Source: Sphingomonas albertensis (lineage in GTDB: Bacteria > Pseudomonadota > Alphaproteobacteria > Sphingomonadales > Sphingomonadaceae). Taken from it: a DNA stretch of 32,161 nt. This document shows positions 1 to 8,198 of this stretch, one piece after another. Location of the stretch: positions 1 through 32,161 of the forward strand of contig NZ_JACONT010000042.1 of the NCBI RefSeq assembly GCF_014358075.1. The letters run 5' to 3'. The first letter of the stretch is position 1. Every line of letters starts with the position of its first letter. The notes beneath the pieces are model-generated. The model saw nothing but the letters and a program-made list of their open reading frames with translations. It was not told the DNA's origin and searched no databases. The position numbers and the translations under genes are program-made.

Positions 1-31
1 AGACCGACCCACTCTCACCCCTCGATTCAGC

Positions 32-2506
32 TTAAAGCCCCACCACACCCCCGTCCGTCTTCGTGATCACGATCGTCGATGACCGCGGCCGGGATGGCGT
101 CGCCACCGCACCCGCCTGGTTCGCAGGCCAACTGCTCGTGATGTTGGTCGGCCCGCCACCTTCGCCCGGATGCTGGATGTTCACGAACAGCGACCGCCCG
201 TCCGGCGTCGAATAGATGCCGGTGATCTCGCACTCCTTCGGCCCGACCAGGAAGCGGCGCAGGGTCGCGCCCGGTGCCTTGCCGATCCGCGTCGTCACCG
301 ATCCGGTCGCCGCGCCGACGGTGTTGGTGACCGTCCGCGTGCCGCCGTCATTGACCTTGCCCGGCACCGAGGCGAGCAGCATGCAGTTGGTGACGTCGGT
401 ATACGCACCGTCGTCGGTCTCGATCCACATCACCGGCGCGATCGTTCCCGAGGCATTGCTCGGCAGGCCGAACCACAGGCCGTCCGGCGACGAGAAGTCG
501 TTGGTCGCATCGAGGCCCGACAGGTTGATGTTGGTCGCATCCAGATCGGAACCCGCGCCGAACGCATAAATGTCCCAGGCGAACGTGGTCGCCTCGGACG
601 TGTCGCCCGTCTCGCGCAGGCGGATGATGTGCCCGTTGGCGTTACCCGTCGTCTGCCCGCCCGTGGTCTTCGGATCGACATAAGCGCGCGGGTTCGCCGC
701 GTCCGCCGACGCCACGGTGCGCGACGAGTTGTTGGTGAGCGTGCAATACATTTCGCCGGTAGCTGGGTTCACCGCGGTCCACTCCGGTCGATCCATCCGC
801 GTAGCCCCCAGTGCATCCGCCGCCAGTCGCGTATTGATCAGCACATCCGCCTGGCTCGCGAACGAATAGGTGGCATTGGCCGAGGTGAGGGGCCCTTGGC
901 CAAACACCAGCGGCAACCACTGACCGCTCCCGTCCGCCGAGAACTTCGCAACGTAAAGCGTTCCGGTATCGAGATACTTGTCGCCAATCGCCAACCGGTT
1001 GGCGGCCGTGGCATCCGCCGCCGACCAAGGCGTGGCCGACACGAACTTGTAGATATATTCGTTCTGCGCGTCGTCCCCCATGTAGAACGCCGGCTTCACG
1101 CCAGCGATCGTCCGGCCGATCTCGCAGCCCTCGTGGTTCATGCGGCCCAGCGCGGTCCGCTTGCGCGGCGTCGAGGCGGGATCGAACGGGTCGATCTCGA
1201 CCACCCAGCCATATTGGAAGATCTCGTTGCGGAAATCGCCCGTGCCATCGGCAGGTGCGCCGGCCTGCGCCGTGATGTTCCAGCGCGCATAGGCGGTGCT
1301 GGTCGTGTCCGCCGGTCTGACCGTCGACCACCCGTAATTGCCGCCGGTGTTGCTCTCGCCCTTGCCATAGCGCGCCAGCGACGTGTTCGCCTTGACCCCG
1401 GCAGCGCCGGTCGCTGCACGCCGTGCGCCATCGCCGACCTCGCGGCGGAAATACCCGACCCAGTTCTCTTCGTTCGTCAGGTACGTGTTCCAAGGCATTG
1501 TACCGTTGGCACAATTGTTGATCGTGCCACGCCCGGCCGTCGCGTCCGGCGAATAACGCGTCTTGAGGCTGTCATTGCCGCGCACCGGGCCCGAAAAGCT
1601 CATCGGCGTCAGCGGCGTGATGCGCTGGTTGAACGACGAGGTCGGAACATAGGCCCAGTTCGCGGAGCGACTGACCTCGATCACCGATACGCCGTGGCAC
1701 TCCATTTCCTTCAGCGCCTCGGCCTCGGGACGGACGCCGCCTGGATTGGTTGCACCGTTCGGATGCAGATAGGGCTGCGAGATATTCTCGTGGTTGAGTA
1801 CCAGCAGCCCACGCGTGTTGCCGTTGGCATCGGGCGTTCCGCTCGCCGACAGCCCGAAATAGCTCATGCCGTCATGATGATCGCCTGCACGCTTCGAGAA
1901 ATTCGTATCGGTGCCGTCGTTCGCATAGGCCGCGACGCCGCCCGCGATCGGATCGCCGAGCCGGTACAGCACCGTCACCGCATATCCGCTGGGAACCGCA
2001 ACAATGTCCGCAAGACTCTTCGCAACCGCAGTGAACCCGAGTGAGGCCGCACCCACCGTCACGCTGGTCGTCGCGCTCACCGATCCGCTCGCCGACACGG
2101 CGGTGAACTGGAAGCTCAGCACCGTGCCCGCCGTGGCCCCCGGCACGACGAAGGTCGCGGTCGCTGTGGTCGCGCCGGCCAGCGTCACCGCCGGGCCCGC
2201 CGTCTGCGTCCAGCTCACGCTGTCGACCTGGCCGATCGCCGCGCCGGTCAGCGTCGCGACCCGCCCGGCGGACGAGCTGCCGCCCGCGGTCGCGGTCGCG
2301 GTGACCGGGCTGCTGCCGTTGCCGTCGTTGTCATCGTCGCACCCGGTGAGCAGCATCCCGCCGAACACCGCGGCGGCGGTTGCCGACATGCCGCCCATCA
2401 GCGTCTGGCGTCGCGAATACCGCGTATCGATCAGCTCGTTCAGATGCGGATTGGCGGTCGGATTGGTGTCGATATCGCCGTCGGTATAGGTGGTGTCGAT
2501 GGTCAT
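32..2506 (-). CDS. phoX: PhoX-type alkaline phosphatase (DUF839) with Tat signal and N-terminal Ig/PKD-like domain
   Basis: An 824-residue exported phosphatase that would release phosphate from organic phosphomonoesters outside the cytoplasm. The N-terminus has a twin-arginine motif (SRRQTLM, residues 31-37) followed by a hydrophobic stretch ending in a lipobox-like LTGC (C56) and an Asp-rich run. Residues about 70-155 resemble an Ig/PKD-type beta domain (WTQTAGPAVTL) and are followed by the PhoX body. PhoX landmarks are NHEN (238-241), NNCANGTMPWNTYLTNEEN (C332 matches the metal-ligand Cys of the family), NHEGCEIGR, MDRPEW and a late DGLWFG. It is longer than the roughly 650 residues usual for PhoX, and the Ig-like insert explains most of the excess. 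The ATG is preceded by a strong GGGGGGA. It follows the TonB receptor by 50 bp and is probably its operon partner, hence probably PhoB-controlled. Family is confident; the lipidation state is inferred. Confidence 0.9.
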   Translation of the reverse strand: MTIDTTYTDGDIDTNPTANPHLNELIDTRYSRRQTLMGGMSATAAAVFGGMLLTGCDDDNDGNGSSPVTATATAGGSSSAGRVATLTGAAIGQVDSVSWTQTAGPAVTLAGATTATATFVVPGATAGTVLSFQFTAVSASGSVSATTSVTVGAASLGFTAVAKSLADIVAVPSGYAVTVLYRLGDPIAGGVAAYANDGTDTNFSKRAGDHHDGMSYFGLSASGTPDANGNTRGLLVLNHENISQPYLHPNGATNPGGVRPEAEALKEMECHGVSVIEVSRSANWAYVPTSSFNQRITPLTPMSFSGPVRGNDSLKTRYSPDATAGRGTINNCANGTMPWNTYLTNEENWVGYFRREVGDGARRAATGAAGVKANTSLARYGKGESNTGGNYGWSTVRPADTTSTAYARWNITAQAGAPADGTGDFRNEIFQYGWVVEIDPFDPASTPRKRTALGRMNHEGCEIGRTIAGVKPAFYMGDDAQNEYIYKFVSATPWSAADATAANRLAIGDKYLDTGTLYVAKFSADGSGQWLPLVFGQGPLTSANATYSFASQADVLINTRLAADALGATRMDRPEWTAVNPATGEMYCTLTNNSSRTVASADAANPRAYVDPKTTGGQTTGNANGHIIRLRETGDTSEATTFAWDIYAFGAGSDLDATNINLSGLDATNDFSSPDGLWFGLPSNASGTIAPVMWIETDDGAYTDVTNCMLLASVPGKVNDGGTRTVTNTVGAATGSVTTRIGKAPGATLRRFLVGPKECEITGIYSTPDGRSLFVNIQHPGEGGGPTNITSSWPANQAGAVATPSRPRSSTIVITKTDGGVVGL

Positions 2507-2556
2507 GCGTGGTCCCCCCGGGGATGGTTGCTCGGTACGATAGCGATGCGTGAGCG

Positions 2557-4944
2557 TTAGAATTTCGCGCCCAGCTCGACGCCGTAGAAGCGTGGCTCGC
2601 CTGCGATGTAGGTCGGGATCCCGAAGCCCCCGCCGGTGTTGCCCGCGTCGATCAGATAGCGCTTGTTGGTCGCGTTCCGGACGAAGCCGCCGACGCTGTA
2701 CTTGCCTGCTGTGAATTCGAGCCCAGCCCGCAGGTTGACCAGCGTATAGCCCCTTTGGCTGACCGCTTCGGTGTTGGGCAGTTCGAAGAATACCTTCGAC
2801 TTATAGGTGACGCTCGGCGTGGCGTAGAGCGTCGCCCCGCCGATAGGAGCACGCAGGATCGCGCCGGCCGATGCCGTGGTCTTGGGCTGGAGGCGGAACT
2901 GGTTGCCGGCATAGGGACCATTCGCCACGTCATCGCCGATACCGCCGTCGATATACGCAAATGTCCCGAATACCGACAGATACGATGCGAGCTTGAGGTT
3001 GCCTTCGAGCTCGACGCCGACGCTGTTCGCCGAGTCCGCGCTGCGCACCGTCGTGACGCCGTTGCTCGTCACCGAGAACTGGAAGCCGTCATAGGTCTGG
3101 TAGAATACCGAGGCGGTGCCGCTGAACGGTCCCATCTGGCCTTTGATGCCGCCTTCGTAGTTCCAGACTTTCTCTTCCGGAATGATCTGGAGATTGGGAC
3201 CGACGCCGAAGGCGGTACGCTGCGCGGCGAGCTGGACGACCGGCGAGCGGCGGCCCTTGCTGATCGTTCCGTAGAGATTGACCGCGTCGCTGAGCTTCAC
3301 CAGCGCATTGAAGCGCGGCAGGATCGCGGTGAAGCTCTTCTCTGCGACGAACTTGTTGCCGTTGGTATTCGCTGTGCCGAGCAGGCTGGTCTGGATGTTC
3401 AGCGATGCCAGGATCACCGAGTTCGGCTGGATCGACGAATAGCCCGACTGGCGATCCTCGATCAGAATCCGCGCACCCGCGGTCAGTTCGAGTGCGGGGA
3501 CCGGGATATAGGTCGCGTCGGCGAACACCGAGTAGGTGTTGTTCCTGCCATAGTTCGTGAACTCCGCGGCATAAGGTATTGCGGTCGCACGCCCGCCGGT
3601 CAAGATCGACGTGGCGCGGGTGGCCGGGATAGTGCCATTGGCGGTGACGCAGCCGGTGCCGGTGGGAATGCCCGCCCCGTTCAATGCCGTACGGATCGGC
3701 TGATAGGCCGTTGCAACCGAGCAGGCGAGGTAAGTCCCCTCTTCGGTCGCGAACGGCACCCGCTGGAAGCCGTTCTCGAAGAATGCGTTCCAGCCGACCG
3801 AGGCGCGATATTTCGGCCCTTCGAACGCGAAGCGGCTCTCATGGCTCCACTGGTCGCCCTTGGCATCCTCGGCGAACTCCAGATAGGCGGCGGGGCCACC
3901 GTCCGCGTCGAAGATCTCAAGCGCGTCGAAGCGGCGATACCCGTTGACCGTGGTGAAGGTTATGCCCGGCGACAGATCCGCGGTGATCGTCAGGTTGGCG
4001 TCATAGACGTTGCGGTCGAGCCCGAGCTTGCGTGCGCCGAGAAACTCCGCGCTGTACGGCGAGCCCGACAGTTCGGCATAGCCATAGTCGCCGGTCTGGC
4101 CGCCGGTCGGGGCATGCGCGCGGCTCTTGAACGCGGTGCCGGGGTTGCGCTGGCCATCATAGGTCAGCACGAGGTCGGCGGTGACGCTGTCGCTCGGGCG
4201 ATAGCGCAGCGATCCGCGGATACCGCGCTGGTCCTGGCCGTTCAGATCGTCCTGGTCCACGCCCCCCTGGTTCTGGTTCGGCACGTTCGCGTCGCCGGCG
4301 ATGTTGCGGACATAGCCGTCGCGGTACTTGTAGGCGAACGCGATCCGCCCGGCGAGCACGTCGTTGCCGGCGTTGAGGAAGCCCGAGACCTGCGTCCGGT
4401 TAAAATTGCCGTACGAGCCGTTGATCGCACCCGACACGCCGGGCTGCGGCTTGGCCGAGATGACGCTGATCGCGCCGACCGCGGCGGCGGTGCCGAACAG
4501 CGTCGCCTGCGGGCCCTTCACGACTTCGATCCGTTCGAGGTCGTACAGATCCTGATACGCGCCGCGCGACCGGCTGATGTCGATGCCGTTGTAATACAGC
4601 GTGACGCGCGCGCCCTGTTGCGACGAGCCATTGTCCGAGGTGATGCCGCGGATGACGAAGCCCGGGTTGTTCGCGCTCTGCTCCTGGATCTGCAGGCCGG
4701 GGATATAGGCGGCGACCTCGGTCAGCGAATTGACGCCGATCGCGGCCATCCTGGCGCCGGTGACCGCGGTCACGGTGACGGGAACATCCGCGATCCGCTG
4801 TTCGCGCTTCTGCGCGGTGACGACGATCTCGTCGTTCGGCGTGCCGGCCTGGACGTCGGCTTGGGTCGACGCCTGCGCGAGTGCGGCGGTCGAGCAGGTC
4901 GTTGCGAGCGTCGCAAGTGCGAGCCCCGTGAAGATGCGTGTCAT
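2557..4944 (-). CDS. TonB-dependent receptor, first gene of the phoX operon
   Basis: A 795-residue outer-membrane active transporter. The signal peptide covers residues 1-23 (ending ALA-Q), followed by a TonB-box-like segment (DEIVVTAQKREQ, about residues 38-49). The plug domain follows, with IPGLQIQ, FVIRGI and the conserved ERIEVVKGPQATLFG, then a 22-strand barrel region ending in the terminal Phe typical of outer-membrane proteins (ELGAKF). GGGGGA lies 4 to 9 bases before the ATG. The gene precedes phoX in the same direction, and its upstream region carries Pho-box-like repeats, so the likely substrate is a phosphorylated organic compound whose phosphate is removed by PhoX. The substrate is an inference from context; the TBDR family assignment is secure. 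Confidence 0.9.
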   Translation of the reverse strand: MTRIFTGLALATLATTCSTAALAQASTQADVQAGTPNDEIVVTAQKREQRIADVPVTVTAVTGARMAAIGVNSLTEVAAYIPGLQIQEQSANNPGFVIRGITSDNGSSQQGARVTLYYNGIDISRSRGAYQDLYDLERIEVVKGPQATLFGTAAAVGAISVISAKPQPGVSGAINGSYGNFNRTQVSGFLNAGNDVLAGRIAFAYKYRDGYVRNIAGDANVPNQNQGGVDQDDLNGQDQRGIRGSLRYRPSDSVTADLVLTYDGQRNPGTAFKSRAHAPTGGQTGDYGYAELSGSPYSAEFLGARKLGLDRNVYDANLTITADLSPGITFTTVNGYRRFDALEIFDADGGPAAYLEFAEDAKGDQWSHESRFAFEGPKYRASVGWNAFFENGFQRVPFATEEGTYLACSVATAYQPIRTALNGAGIPTGTGCVTANGTIPATRATSILTGGRATAIPYAAEFTNYGRNNTYSVFADATYIPVPALELTAGARILIEDRQSGYSSIQPNSVILASLNIQTSLLGTANTNGNKFVAEKSFTAILPRFNALVKLSDAVNLYGTISKGRRSPVVQLAAQRTAFGVGPNLQIIPEEKVWNYEGGIKGQMGPFSGTASVFYQTYDGFQFSVTSNGVTTVRSADSANSVGVELEGNLKLASYLSVFGTFAYIDGGIGDDVANGPYAGNQFRLQPKTTASAGAILRAPIGGATLYATPSVTYKSKVFFELPNTEAVSQRGYTLVNLRAGLEFTAGKYSVGGFVRNATNKRYLIDAGNTGGGFGIPTYIAGEPRFYGVELGAKF

Positions 4945-5002
4945 GAAGTCCCCCGTGTCGTTGCGGAGGCACTACGGGCGACACGTGACGTTTCGACGTC
5001 GT

Positions 5003-5046
5003 GATGATGAAACGAAGATGACGGTTCCGTAACGACGGTGTCACAT
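5003..5046 (-). promoter_or_regulatory. Pho-box-like array driving the TBDR-phoX operon
   Basis: Read on the minus strand, four consecutive 11-bp units begin with the heptamers ATGTGAC, TCGTTAC, CCGTCAT and GTTTCAT. These match the PhoB half-site CTGTCAT at 4, 3, 6 and 5 of 7 positions, each followed by a 4-bp spacer. The 7+4 periodicity and the strong pair nearest the gene are what PhoB sites look like in proteobacteria. The array ends 58 bp before the TBDR start codon, a sensible place for an activator next to the -10 region. This is a by-eye match; no PhoB binding is shown here. Confidence 0.55.
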
Positions 5047-5070
5047 CGTTGCCACCGCGCTGTCTTGGAT
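5038..5070 (+). promoter_or_regulatory. Pho-box-like array driving phoD
   Basis: On the plus strand three 11-bp units begin with GTGTCAC, TTGCCAC and CTGTCTT, matching CTGTCAT at 5, 4 and 6 of 7 positions. The array sits 43 bp upstream of the phoD ATG. It overlaps the distal end of the oppositely oriented array of the TBDR-phoX operon, so the two operons may share bound PhoB. No convincing -10 hexamer was seen downstream. Confidence 0.5.
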
Positions 5071-5113
5071 CGTCGCTAGCAGCCGGACGACACCGCTACG
5101 AAAGCCTCAGCCG

Positions 5114-6793
5114 ATGACGATCAACCGCCGCGACGCCCTGAAGAACGCCCTGAAACTCGCCGGATCGGGCGCGACGCTGGCGCTGCCCGCGGTCGCAACG
5201 CAGGCCGCGGATGCGGTCAAGAGCCGCTTCGATCACGGCGTCGCGAGCGGCGATCCCGCGGTCGACGGCGCGATCCTGTGGACCCGCGCGACGCCCGCCG
5301 ACGCCACACAGGCCGGCGATATCGCGCTCACTTGGCATGTCGCCGAGACGGAGGGCGGCAAGCCTCTCCGTTCGGGCAGCGTCAAGGCCCGCGCGGCACG
5401 CGACTTCACCGCCAAGGTCGAGGCGACCGGGCTCCAGCCGGGCCGCGAATATCGCTACTGGTTCGACGCCGCGGACGGCACGCGCTCGCCGGTCGGCCGG
5501 TTCCGCACGCTGCCCAAGGGCAAGATCGCCGACGTCGTCATGGCGGTAGTCTCGTGCCAGCTCTACGCGGGCGGACTGTTCAACGCCTATGACGCGATCG
5601 CCAAGCTCGACCGGCTCGACGCGGTGCTGCATCTCGGCGATTACATCTACGAATACGGCGTCGACGGCTATGGCGCGGACATCGCGAAGAAGATCGGCCG
5701 CCTCGTCGAGCCGCTCCACGAGATCGTCAGCCTCGCCGACTACCGCATGCGCCACGCGCAGGTGAAGCGCGACGCCGACATGCAGGCGGCGCACGCCCGC
5801 GCCGCGTTCATCTGCGTCTGGGACGATCACGAGGTCGCCAACGACGACTGGATGCACGGCGCCGAAAACCATGATCCCAAGACCGAAGGCGACTGGGATG
5901 CGCGAAAGGCCGCCGCGATGCAGGCCTATTTCGAATGGATGCCGATCCGCGATCCCAAGCCCGGCCAGCCCTGGGCGGCGATCAACCGCAGCTTCGATTT
6001 CGGCGATCTCGCGACGTTGGTGATGGTCGAGACGCGGCTGCTCGCACGCAGTCATCAAGTCGTGTCGAAGGGCGAGAAAATCACGCCCGCCGAATATGCG
6101 GCGATGCTGGCGGAGCGCGCGCGGACGGACCGCGAACTGCTCGGCCCGGCGCAGCTCGCCTGGGTCGAGAAGACGATGGCGACATCGGTCGCGGCGGGCA
6201 AGCCGTGGCAGGTGCTCGGCAACCAAGTGGTGATGGCCAAGGTCGCCGGCCCCGACATGGAGCGGCAGCTCGGCCCGGTGAAATTCGCCGAGACGATGGC
6301 GAAGCTACCGGCGATGTGGCGCGAGCGACTGACGGCGAGCATCGCCTCGTACCGCGCCGGCTTGCCGTTCGGGTTCGACAGCTGGGACGGCTATCCGCCC
6401 GCCCGCGAACGTCTGTATGCGGCGTTCCAACGCGCCAAGTCGCGGCCGATCGTGCTGTCCGGCGACAGCCATGCGGCCTGGGCGAACGACCTGCACGATG
6501 CGTCGGGGAAGCTGGTCGCGGCGGAGTTCGGCTGCACCGCGATCACCAGCCCGTCCTATGGTTCGTTGCTGCCCGGCATCGGCAGCCTGATCGCCGATGC
6601 CAACAAGGGCGAAGTCCGCTTCTGCGACCAGGACGGCAAGGGCTTCACGCTGCTGACGCTGACGCCCGAACACGCGACCGCGGACTCGATCACGGTCTCG
6701 ACGGTGATGACCAAGCCCTACACCCAGGCCACCGCAGCGCGCTTCCGCACGCACGCCGATCATCCGGATCAGCCGCTCGAAAAGATCGCCTGA
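5114..6793 (+). CDS. phoD: PhoD-like alkaline phosphatase, Tat-exported
   Basis: A 559-residue PhoD-family phosphodiesterase/phosphomonoesterase. The N-terminus has a Tat motif (NRRDALKNAL, RR at 5-6) and a hydrophobic stretch ending in an AxA-like site near residue 32. PhoD hallmarks appear in order: FDHGVASGDP, AILWTR, a fibronectin-like N-domain ending in GRFRTL, then the metallophosphatase core with VSCQLY (metal-ligand Cys), LHLGDYIYEYG, WDDHEVANDDW, LSGDSHAAW and TAITSPSYG. The start at ATG 5114 places the Tat motif at the very N-terminus; its ribosome-binding site is weak. It is divergent from the TBDR-phoX operon with Pho-like repeats between them, and its stop lies only 3 bp from the convergent dedA-family stop. 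Confidence 0.9.
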   Translation: MTINRRDALKNALKLAGSGATLALPAVATQAADAVKSRFDHGVASGDPAVDGAILWTRATPADATQAGDIALTWHVAETEGGKPLRSGSVKARAARDFTAKVEATGLQPGREYRYWFDAADGTRSPVGRFRTLPKGKIADVVMAVVSCQLYAGGLFNAYDAIAKLDRLDAVLHLGDYIYEYGVDGYGADIAKKIGRLVEPLHEIVSLADYRMRHAQVKRDADMQAAHARAAFICVWDDHEVANDDWMHGAENHDPKTEGDWDARKAAAMQAYFEWMPIRDPKPGQPWAAINRSFDFGDLATLVMVETRLLARSHQVVSKGEKITPAEYAAMLAERARTDRELLGPAQLAWVEKTMATSVAAGKPWQVLGNQVVMAKVAGPDMERQLGPVKFAETMAKLPAMWRERLTASIASYRAGLPFGFDSWDGYPPARERLYAAFQRAKSRPIVLSGDSHAAWANDLHDASGKLVAAEFGCTAITSPSYGSLLPGIGSLIADANKGEVRFCDQDGKGFTLLTLTPEHATADSITVSTVMTKPYTQATAARFRTHADHPDQPLEKIA

Positions 6794-6796
6794 GCC

Positions 6797-7429
6797 TCAG
6801 GTCCGTTCGGAGGCGTCGGTCGACGCAGCCGAACGGATCCGCTCCGCCTCGGGTTGGCGGGTGGCGTTCGATCGACGCCGACGCCAATACCGGATCGTGG
6901 TCATCACCAGCGCGACGAGCGCGATGATCGCGACGATGGCGAGCAGCTTGTGCCGCGGCATTACCGCATCGATCGCCTCGATCAGGCTATGGCCGAACAA
7001 ATAGCCGATGCCGGTGAACAACACGCCCCACACCGCCGCGGAGATCGCGTTGAGCACGACGAAGGTCCGCGCGGGCACGTGCGACGTGCCGATCGCGATC
7101 GGGCTGATGGTGCGCAATCCGTACAGAAAGCGGAAGCTGAGGATAAAGACCGTGGGGTGCCGGTCGAGCGTATCCAGCGCCTTGGCGAAGGCCGGTTTCG
7201 CCGCGATCCTGCGAACCCGCGCGGTGTCGCGGTAGCGCCGGCCCGCGAAGAAGAAGAGCTGGTCCGCGGCGAACGATCCGACCACGGCCGCCAGCGCGGT
7301 GCCGCCCAGCGACAACAGGCCCTCGTGCGCGAGCAGCCCGCCGGTCACGACCGAGGTTTCGCCCTCGAGCCCCGCTCCGACGAAGATCGCGGCAAGACCA
7401 TATTGGGCGATGAGCGTTTCGATCGACAT
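6797..7429 (-). CDS. DedA/SNARE-associated family membrane protein
   Basis: A 210-residue integral membrane protein of the DedA superfamily, whose members act as lipid-carrier flippases or scramblases or affect membrane homeostasis. Visible family features are GLEGETSVVTGGLLAHEG near the N-terminus (acidic re-entrant loop), FLYGLRTISPIAIG in the middle (the conserved Arg/Pro region) and a hydrophobic C-terminal helix followed by a basic tail (YWRRRRS). The start is ATG 7427-7429 with AAGGGCGGTG just upstream. The reading frame stays open 71 codons further upstream, but that extension is Arg-rich, overlaps the preceding gene and does not look like protein. It follows the DNA glycosylase gene by 67 bp and may be cotranscribed with it. 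Confidence 0.75.
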   Translation of the reverse strand: MSIETLIAQYGLAAIFVGAGLEGETSVVTGGLLAHEGLLSLGGTALAAVVGSFAADQLFFFAGRRYRDTARVRRIAAKPAFAKALDTLDRHPTVFILSFRFLYGLRTISPIAIGTSHVPARTFVVLNAISAAVWGVLFTGIGYLFGHSLIEAIDAVMPRHKLLAIVAIIALVALVMTTIRYWRRRRSNATRQPEAERIRSAASTDASERT

Positions 7430-7496
7430 CCACCGCCCTTGCCGCAGCGCGTCAAACTTCGCCAGTCTTGTAAAAGTGCAAGCGCCGGCGGCCAAC

Positions 7497-8027
7497 CTAG
7501 TCGCGCGACTCCGGCCGGTCGGGCAAGAACGCCGCGAGCCGATCCCAAGACGGTTGCTTCGCCGCCAGCCCGACCGTGTGAAGCGGACTGCTCGACGGCA
7601 ACGCGACGATCGCCGGACCAGCCGAGCCCGCACGCCCGACATCCCGCCCGAGCAGTTTCAGCCCCTGCTTCAACGCGGTACCACCATTGAACGCGATCGC
7701 GCGCAGCCGGGGCAGTCGCCCGGCCAGCCCGGCAATGTCGTTCCCCGCGATATCGACGATTGCCGCATCGCTGCTGCCCGCCCGGCGCGCGGAGCCCACT
7801 ACGTCCCACAATGCGACCCCGCTCGTCCGCAACGCCGCGAGCCGATCGTCATAGGCGAGCGCGACGAGATCATGGCCGACGACCGGCGACATCAGCCGCC
7901 AGAACTGGTTCTGCGGATGCGCGTAATAGCGTTGCGCGGCGAGCGAGCGGTTGCCCGGCAGGCTCCCCAGGACCAGCACGCGCGCATCATCGTCGGCGAC
8001 CGGTGGAAACGAGTGCTTGAGCGGCAT
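7497..8027 (-). CDS. DNA-deoxyinosine (hypoxanthine) glycosylase, uracil-DNA glycosylase superfamily family 6
   Basis: A 176-residue base-excision repair enzyme that would remove hypoxanthine left by adenine deamination. The family signature is clear: HSFPPVADDDARVLVLGSLPG, then RYYAHPQNQFWRLM, whose Asn lies in the position linked to catalysis in this family, and near the C-terminus LPSSSPLHTV, equivalent to the UDG substrate-binding loop. ATG 8025-8027 has GGGGA upstream. An in-frame GTG at 8063 would add 12 residues but has no better ribosome-binding site. It is transcribed divergently from the kaiC-like gene, and dedA lies downstream. Confidence 0.8.
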   Translation of the reverse strand: MPLKHSFPPVADDDARVLVLGSLPGNRSLAAQRYYAHPQNQFWRLMSPVVGHDLVALAYDDRLAALRTSGVALWDVVGSARRAGSSDAAIVDIAGNDIAGLAGRLPRLRAIAFNGGTALKQGLKLLGRDVGRAGSAGPAIVALPSSSPLHTVGLAAKQPSWDRLAAFLPDRPESRD

Positions 8028-8183
8028 GGGGTCCCCGATCGTGACGATAGCGCGCTGTGTCACGGTTCACCGCACCGCCGCAAGGTCGCCGACGAAGCCT
8101 TCATCCGCAAGGCTATGCGATGGGTGGCTTATCCCCTAAGACGCAGATAACAAATCGTATCCCGCGGGGTGCGCTCGATCGAC

Positions 8184-8190
8184 GGGAGGA
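8184..8190 (+). promoter_or_regulatory. Ribosome-binding site that decides the kaiC-like start
   Basis: GGGAGGA lies 8 bases before the TTG at 8199. The alternative in-frame GTG at 8169 has no purine-rich leader, and this ribosome-binding site would fall inside its coding sequence. The TTG start is therefore preferred. Confidence 0.6.
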
Positions 8191-8198
8191 CGGCCGCG

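Noticed and set aside
170..2044. Long plus-strand open frame (624 codons) opposite phoX
   Set aside because: It is Arg/His-rich with no domain, as expected for the antisense of a high-GC gene. The minus-strand PhoX has full family motifs.
2755..5004. Long plus-strand open frame (749 codons) opposite the first TBDR
   Set aside because: The composition is dominated by Arg, Gly and Ala with no motif; the TBDR on the other strand is unmistakable.
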